Source: Pseudoalteromonas flavipulchra NCIMB 2033 = ATCC BAA-314
Lineage (GTDB): Bacteria > Pseudomonadota > Gammaproteobacteria > Enterobacterales > Alteromonadaceae
DNA length: 64,000 nt
Assembly: GCA_000814665.1 (NCBI GenBank)
Contig: JWIH01000021.1
Span: 186,001 to 250,000 of the forward strand
Direction of reading: 5' to 3'
In this document: positions 59,601 to 64,000 of the stretch, piece after piece
How the letters are laid out: each line of letters starts with the position of its first letter
Numbering within the stretch: position 1 is the stretch's first letter
Translations under genes and position numbers: made by a program
Notes under the pieces: model-generated
Seen by the model: the letters and a program-made list of their open reading frames with translations, nothing else
Database searches by the model: none
What the model was told of the DNA's origin: nothing

Positions 59601-61340
59601 ATGCAACCAACCGACAAGCAGATTTACGCTAGATTATTTAGCTATGTAAAAGACTTTAAACTCGCTGCCATATTTTCAGTAATTGGCATGATAGGGTACG
59701 CTGCGATGGACGCTTCGTTCGTTGCATTAATGGATCCGTTTATCGATGAGGGCCTCACTGCAGGCAATCGCGATGTACTAAAACTGGCTCCCTTTGTTGT
59801 CATCGCGTTAGTTATTGGACGCGGTATCTTTAACTATATGGCATCGTATTGCTTGTCTTATGTTGGGTCTCAGGTTGTGCGTGCGTTGCGACAGCAACTT
59901 TTTGAACATATGTTGTATCTACCAGTGTCGTTTCATGATCAACATTCTAATGGTGAATTGATATCAAAAATCACTTTTGATACTGAGCAAGTACAGCAAG
60001 CCGTCACTAAGGCGCTTCAAGTGCTGATCCGTGAAGGCGCATTTGTATTTTTCTTACTTATCACGATGTTTTATGCAAGTTGGCAGCTATCACTCATTTT
60101 CTTAGTTGTGGTACCAATCGTGGCGGTGATAGTTACTGTGGTGTCTAAGCGTTTTAAGAAAATCTCCAAGAATATTCAAGATGCGATGGGAGAAGTGACG
60201 AAAAGCTCTGAGCAAATGATGGCGGGTCATAAAGTTATTCATGGCTTTGGTGGTCAAGATAAAACCATCTCTCACTTTGCTAAAGTTAATAATCATAACC
60301 GCCAGCAACGCGTAAAAATGGATGCGACTAAAGCGCTGAGCGTGTCTATCATCCAAATCATAGCGGCGAGCGCAATGGCGGTGATACTCGCGATTGTCGC
60401 GATGCCTTCTATGGTAGATAAAATTTCATCGGGCACCTTTGTCACTTTGATCACCTCTATGATGATGATGCTGCGTCCTTTAAAACAACTTGCCAATGTA
60501 AATAGTGACCTGCAACGCGGGATCTCTGCGGCGAAAAGTGTGTTTGCGGTAATTGATCTTGAAAAAGAAAAGGACACTGGCACTCAGTCTTTATCTCGTG
60601 CTCAAGGTAACCTACAAGTCAAAGACTTAACTTTTACTTATCCATCTAAAAGCGATCCGGTAATTGAGTCATTAAACCTTGAAATCAAAGCCGGGCAGAG
60701 TATCGCGTTGGTTGGTAGAAGTGGCTCAGGAAAATCAACGATTTCTAATCTTTTACCACGTTACTATGATATTGAAGCGGGCAGTATAGAGTTAGACGGA
60801 ACGAATATAAATGATTATCAGCTTGCGGATTTACGCGCGCAATTTTCCATCGTGTCGCAGCAAGTGGTGTTGTTTAATGACACCATTGCAAACAATATTA
60901 TGTACTCGTTAAAGCAACCCTTATCGCAAGAAGCCCTAGAAAAAGTCGTAAAACAAGCCCACGTCTGGGAATTTGTTAAAGATCTTCCTGAGGGCCTAAA
61001 TACTGTTGTTGGTGAAAATGGCGTGATGCTTTCTGGCGGACAACGACAACGTATCGCCATCGCGCGTGCTATTGTAAAAGATGCACCTATCCTTATTTTA
61101 GATGAAGCCACATCAGCATTAGACACAGAATCTGAGCGTTTGATCCAACAAGCGTTGGAAGAGCTGATGGCTGATAAAACAACCATAGTAATTGCCCATC
61201 GGTTATCGACAATCGAGCGTTGTGACTGCATCTATGTGCTAGATAAAGGCAAGATCATCGAACAAGGCAAGCATGCTGAATTGGTCGCGCAGGAAGGGGT
61301 TTATCATGCACTTTGCAAAATGCAGTTTGGTGAGCAATAA
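59601..61340 (+). CDS. msbA: Lipid A export ATP-binding/permease MsbA
   Basis: This 579-residue ABC half-transporter flips core lipid A across the inner membrane. The six-helix membrane domain occupies about 1-325. The nucleotide-binding domain has Walker A VGRSGSGKST (about 376), signature MLSGGQRQRIAIARAI, Walker B PILILDEATSALD and the switch His in IVIAHRLSTIE. Length and composition match E. coli MsbA. LpxK begins at the next base after its stop, so they are translationally coupled. Confidence 0.98.
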   Translation: MQPTDKQIYARLFSYVKDFKLAAIFSVIGMIGYAAMDASFVALMDPFIDEGLTAGNRDVLKLAPFVVIALVIGRGIFNYMASYCLSYVGSQVVRALRQQLFEHMLYLPVSFHDQHSNGELISKITFDTEQVQQAVTKALQVLIREGAFVFFLLITMFYASWQLSLIFLVVVPIVAVIVTVVSKRFKKISKNIQDAMGEVTKSSEQMMAGHKVIHGFGGQDKTISHFAKVNNHNRQQRVKMDATKALSVSIIQIIAASAMAVILAIVAMPSMVDKISSGTFVTLITSMMMMLRPLKQLANVNSDLQRGISAAKSVFAVIDLEKEKDTGTQSLSRAQGNLQVKDLTFTYPSKSDPVIESLNLEIKAGQSIALVGRSGSGKSTISNLLPRYYDIEAGSIELDGTNINDYQLADLRAQFSIVSQQVVLFNDTIANNIMYSLKQPLSQEALEKVVKQAHVWEFVKDLPEGLNTVVGENGVMLSGGQRQRIAIARAIVKDAPILILDEATSALDTESERLIQQALEELMADKTTIVIAHRLSTIERCDCIYVLDKGKIIEQGKHAELVAQEGVYHALCKMQFGEQ

Positions 61341-62324
61341 ATGGCATCAAAAATAGAGCAAAGTTGGTATAAAAAACCGGGACTACTAACACTATTATTG
61401 CTTCCGCTAAGCCTGTTATTTGGACTTATTAGCTTGGTGAGAAAGGGGCTTTATAAACTCGGTTTTTGCCCCGCGTACCGCTCGCCTGTTCCGGTTATTA
61501 TTGTCGGTAACATTAGTGTGGGCGGTAATGGCAAAACGCCATTTGTGCTTTGGTTAGTCCCTTTTCTTGAAAAGCTTGGTTTTAAGGTTGGGGTGATCAG
61601 TCGAGGCTACGGTGCAAAACCTAGCTCAACCCCGTTTTTGGTCACTGAAGCGACCTCAACGGAAGAGGGCGGTGATGAACCTTGTTTACTCGCTAAACGA
61701 TTGAAATGCCCCGTGATGATTGGTGCTGATAGACAAGCGAGTATTGAAAAATTATTAGGTAATAGCGATGTAAACATCATCGTCAGCGACGATGGGCTAC
61801 AGCACTATAAATTGGCACGAGATATTGAGTTCTGTATTGTTGATGCTGTGCGGCGCTTTGGTAATGGCTTATGGATGCCGGCAGGGCCCCTTAGGGAATT
61901 ACCTAAGCGTATTCAGAGTGTTGATCTTGCCGTATATAATGGTGGATGCGAAAGTTATTCCTACACGTTAGAGACTGTTGGTTTTTTTCGTGTTACAGAT
62001 GATAGTCCAGCATCCAATATTGAAATGGCTGGCGCTTCAGTCTGTGCTATCGGCAATCCGGCGCGATTTGAAAATACGCTACGAGATAGGGGGATTGTTC
62101 TGAGTGAAAGCCTACATTTTGCGGACCATCATCCATATCAAGCGTCCGACTTCGCGCAAATCGATAACGGCGCTATTTTTATGACAGAGAAAGATGCGGT
62201 AAAGTGTCGCACTTTTGCAAAAGATAATTGGTATTACCTCAAAGTAGATGCCAAACCTACATCAGCGCTTGAAAAAGCGGTATTAAATTTACTTAAAAAG
62301 AAAGAGATTTATCATGGCCTTTGA
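61341..62324 (+). CDS. lpxK: Tetraacyldisaccharide 4'-kinase LpxK
   Basis: LpxK adds the 4'-phosphate to the tetraacyldisaccharide precursor of lipid A. The 327-residue membrane-bound protein has an N-terminal hydrophobic anchor ([19 protein letters not shown]), the P-loop [18 protein letters not shown] and the catalytic region [20 protein letters not shown] with Asp and His. It starts immediately after msbA (TAAATG) and overlaps the next gene by 11 bases. Confidence 0.98.
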   Translation: MASKIEQSWYKKPGLLTLLLLPLSLLFGLISLVRKGLYKLGFCPAYRSPVPVIIVGNISVGGNGKTPFVLWLVPFLEKLGFKVGVISRGYGAKPSSTPFLVTEATSTEEGGDEPCLLAKRLKCPVMIGADRQASIEKLLGNSDVNIIVSDDGLQHYKLARDIEFCIVDAVRRFGNGLWMPAGPLRELPKRIQSVDLAVYNGGCESYSYTLETVGFFRVTDDSPASNIEMAGASVCAIGNPARFENTLRDRGIVLSESLHFADHHPYQASDFAQIDNGAIFMTEKDAVKCRTFAKDNWYYLKVDAKPTSALEKAVLNLLKKKEIYHGL

Positions 62325-62511
62325 TACCAAATTACTAGAAATAATTGCCTGCCCAGTATGTAAAGGCAAATTAAGATATGACAAAGAAAACAAAGAGTTG
62401 ATCAGCACAGCAGCTAAGCTTGCTTATCCAATTAAAGATGATATTCCTGTGTTATTGGAAAACGAAGCGCGCGAGCTGAGCAGCGATGAGGTTGAGCAGT
62501 GGAATTCGTAG
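62314..62511 (+). CDS. Trm112 family protein (YcaR-like)
   Basis: This 65-residue protein has the Trm112 fold signature [17 protein letters not shown] and [20 protein letters not shown]. It matches YcaR, a small zinc-ribbon-derived protein found between lpxK and kdsB in E. coli. Only one cysteine pair remains (ACPVCK), so zinc binding is uncertain. It overlaps lpxK by 11 and kdsB by 13 bases. Confidence 0.93.
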   Translation: MAFDTKLLEIIACPVCKGKLRYDKENKELISTAAKLAYPIKDDIPVLLENEARELSSDEVEQWNS

Positions 62512-63260
62512 TCGTTATTCCGGCACGTTATGCTTCAAGCAGGCTGCCTGGTAAACCACTTGCCGATATCAGCGGTAAACCAATGATCCAGCGTGTTTAC
62601 GAACAGGCAATTCAATCTGGCGCGGCAGCGGTTTATATCGCAACCGATCACAGTGCGGTATTTGAGGCAGCGCAAAACTTCACTGATAATGTGCTCATGA
62701 CGCGTGAAGATCACCAATCAGGTACTGAGCGACTCGCCGAAGTTGTTGAACAACTGGAGCTGAACGAACAAACCTTGGTGGTTAATGTGCAAGGAGATGA
62801 GCCACTGCTAGAGCCTGATAACATCGCACAAGTGGCAGCACTACTGCATCATTCTGATGCACCGATGGCGACTTTGTGCGTTGATGTGGAAGATGTAGAA
62901 GAGGTGTTGAATCCGAATGCCGTAAAAGTGGTGTCTGATATTCAAGACAACGCACTGTATTTCTCTCGCTCGTCTATTCCGTTTCAGCGTGACAGTATGT
63001 TAACGCTCGACAAAAATAGCATTCCAGTGAGCCATTTTAAACGTCATGTTGGCATATATGCCTATCGTGCGGGCTTTATTCAAACCTATTTATCGCTAAG
63101 TGTTTCACCGCTAGAGGTGCAAGAGTCGCTAGAGCAGCTACGCGTGCTGTATCATGGATACAAAATTAAGGTCGCTAAAGCGGCTAAGCCGGTGCATGCT
63201 GGAGTGGATACTCCTGAAGATTTGGCACGGGTTCAAGAGATACTGAATGGAAAAGTTTAA
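62499..63260 (+). CDS. kdsB: 3-deoxy-manno-octulosonate cytidylyltransferase KdsB
   Basis: KdsB activates Kdo as CMP-Kdo for addition to lipid A. The 253-residue protein has the nucleotidyltransferase start [20 protein letters not shown], then [14 protein letters not shown] and [11 protein letters not shown]. The start is GTG at 62499 inside the end of the Trm112-like gene. The set msbA-lpxK-Trm112-kdsB forms one lipid A/Kdo supply operon, with translational overlaps throughout. Confidence 0.98.
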   Translation: MEFVVVIPARYASSRLPGKPLADISGKPMIQRVYEQAIQSGAAAVYIATDHSAVFEAAQNFTDNVLMTREDHQSGTERLAEVVEQLELNEQTLVVNVQGDEPLLEPDNIAQVAALLHHSDAPMATLCVDVEDVEEVLNPNAVKVVSDIQDNALYFSRSSIPFQRDSMLTLDKNSIPVSHFKRHVGIYAYRAGFIQTYLSLSVSPLEVQESLEQLRVLYHGYKIKVAKAAKPVHAGVDTPEDLARVQEILNGKV

Positions 63261-63912
63261 GCTCATTGCGGACGAGGTAGACTATGTGGTTGCATACAAA
63301 CCACAAGGTATGAGCTTCCATAGTGAGGACGGTGCAGGTTTTGTTGCCTTACTGACGGATCAACTAGGCTATCCCTTATTTCCAGTTCACCGCCTTGATA
63401 AAGTCACATCGGGACTCATTCTTTTAGCGAAGTCTAGCGAGGCTGCAAAGCAGCTGACGAGCTTGTTTTCCGCTCGGAAAATAGACAAATTTTACCTAGC
63501 GTTAGTTAGTGCTAAACCGAAGAAAAAGCAGGGCTGGATAAAAGGTGATATGGCTAAGTCGCGTAGAGGCACCTATAAACTGGTTAAAACTAAGCAAAAT
63601 CCTGCGGTGACTCGATTTTATTCATGCTCTGTTGCGACCAACCTACGCGCTTGTATCGTTAAGCCGTTTAGCGGTAAAACACACCAAATTCGGGTGGCAC
63701 TAAAAAGCATCGGTGCGCCAATTTTAGGTGATTTAGCCTATAGTGGAGAGCCTGCAGATAGAACGTATCTTCACGCATTTTGCCTTGAATTTGAGTGGCA
63801 AGGTAACCATCAACACTATCAAGCGGCGCCTGAAGGTGATGGTGCATTTGGCCATTTATTGGCACATGAAATCTTTGCAAGTTGGCAAAATCCAAGTCAA
63901 TTAGAGTGGTAA
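63247..63912 (+). CDS. RluA-type pseudouridine synthase (TIGR01621-like)
   Basis: This 221-residue protein is a compact pseudouridine synthase of the RluA group. The catalytic motif [15 protein letters not shown] (Asp about residue 50) is intact, followed by [20 protein letters not shown] and [20 protein letters not shown]. It lacks the S4 domain, as in the short RluA-like subfamily whose rRNA or tRNA target is not known. It overlaps kdsB by 14 bases and ends one base before tcdA. Confidence 0.93.
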   Translation: MEKFKLIADEVDYVVAYKPQGMSFHSEDGAGFVALLTDQLGYPLFPVHRLDKVTSGLILLAKSSEAAKQLTSLFSARKIDKFYLALVSAKPKKKQGWIKGDMAKSRRGTYKLVKTKQNPAVTRFYSCSVATNLRACIVKPFSGKTHQIRVALKSIGAPILGDLAYSGEPADRTYLHAFCLEFEWQGNHQHYQAAPEGDGAFGHLLAHEIFASWQNPSQLEW

Positions 63913-63913
63913 C

Positions 63914-64000
63914 ATGACTGATTCGAATAGAGAACTAAGATTTGGCGGCATTGGTCGGTTATACGGTAACGCCGAGTTAGAAGCATTAAGTAAAGCACAC
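63914..64000 (+). CDS. tcdA: tRNA threonylcarbamoyladenosine dehydratase TcdA (3' end outside window)
   Basis: The ATG at 63914 follows the pseudouridine synthase stop by one base and the frame runs off the window after 29 codons. The visible ELRFGGIGRLYGNAELEALS matches the N-terminus of TcdA/CsdL (compare RFGGTARLYGEKAL in E. coli). That E1-like ATP-dependent enzyme cyclises t6A37 of tRNA to ct6A. The call rests on this short segment. Confidence 0.85.
   Translation, partial: MTDSNRELRFGGIGRLYGNAELEALSKAH

Noticed and set aside
1..64000. Prophage, integrative element or defence island
   Set aside because: No integrase, transposase, phage structural, restriction or toxin-antitoxin gene was found; tRNA genes are not followed by integration-type duplications plus integrase.

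Overview
The window reads as ordinary chromosome from a marine gammaproteobacterium of the Alteromonadales, most likely Pseudoalteromonas or a close relative. This is inferred from gene content and synteny, not from a database search. Supporting signs are the 180 kDa NAD-glutamate dehydrogenase, the pepN-DUF2835 and pyrD-zapC-rlmKL-uup order, the msbA-lpxK-kdsB lipid A/Kdo block, and the msrC-proQ-prc order. No phage, plasmid, transposase or CRISPR array is visible. Coding density is high and several genes appear to start with TTG.

Region 1-11.1 kb is accessory-like. It holds the end of a YceI gene, a hairpin-rich MITE-like intergenic block, a reverse-strand periplasmic binding-protein-like gene, then a forward cluster of alpha/beta hydrolase, acetoacetate-decarboxylase-like protein, large FAD oxidoreductase, TonB-dependent receptor and hybrid sensor kinase. 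Region 11.2-15.1 kb holds a putative HExxH peptidase, a small exported protein, a PIG3-type quinone oxidoreductase, a GNAT acetyltransferase, and an OpgC-like membrane acyltransferase broken by a one-base frameshift. Region 15.25-15.95 kb holds two tRNA-Val(GAC) genes followed by a tandem array of decayed tRNA-Val-derived units.

Region 16-24.8 kb holds DUF3080 with a MATE exporter, riboflavin synthase, a CPXCG protein, a fructosamine-kinase-like protein, DUF445, DUF3718 and two paired amidohydrolase-family proteins, the second without the usual metal-binding HxH. Region 24.8-27.4 kb holds tusDCBE behind yccA (Bax inhibitor-1 family) and two identical tRNA-Ser(UGA). Region 27.5-36.2 kb holds msrC-small acidic protein-proQ-prc, an NhaC antiporter behind a strongly structured leader, and pepN-DUF2835.

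Region 36.2-43.3 kb is a four-gene envelope cluster (DUF1302, DUF1329, YCF48-like, MMPL/RND) with a palindromic FadR-like site over its probable promoter. Region 43.3-64 kb is core: NAD-GDH (with a leader hairpin), pyrD, zapC, a zinc-ribbon protein, rlmKL, a glutaredoxin-like protein, uup, DUF3466, DUF2062, comEC, msbA, lpxK, a Trm112-like protein, kdsB, a pseudouridine synthase and the start of tcdA.

The items most worth following up are the tRNA-Val-derived array, the leader RNA before the NhaC antiporter, the palindrome before the DUF1302/DUF1329 cluster, and the decarboxylase-like/FAD enzyme cluster.
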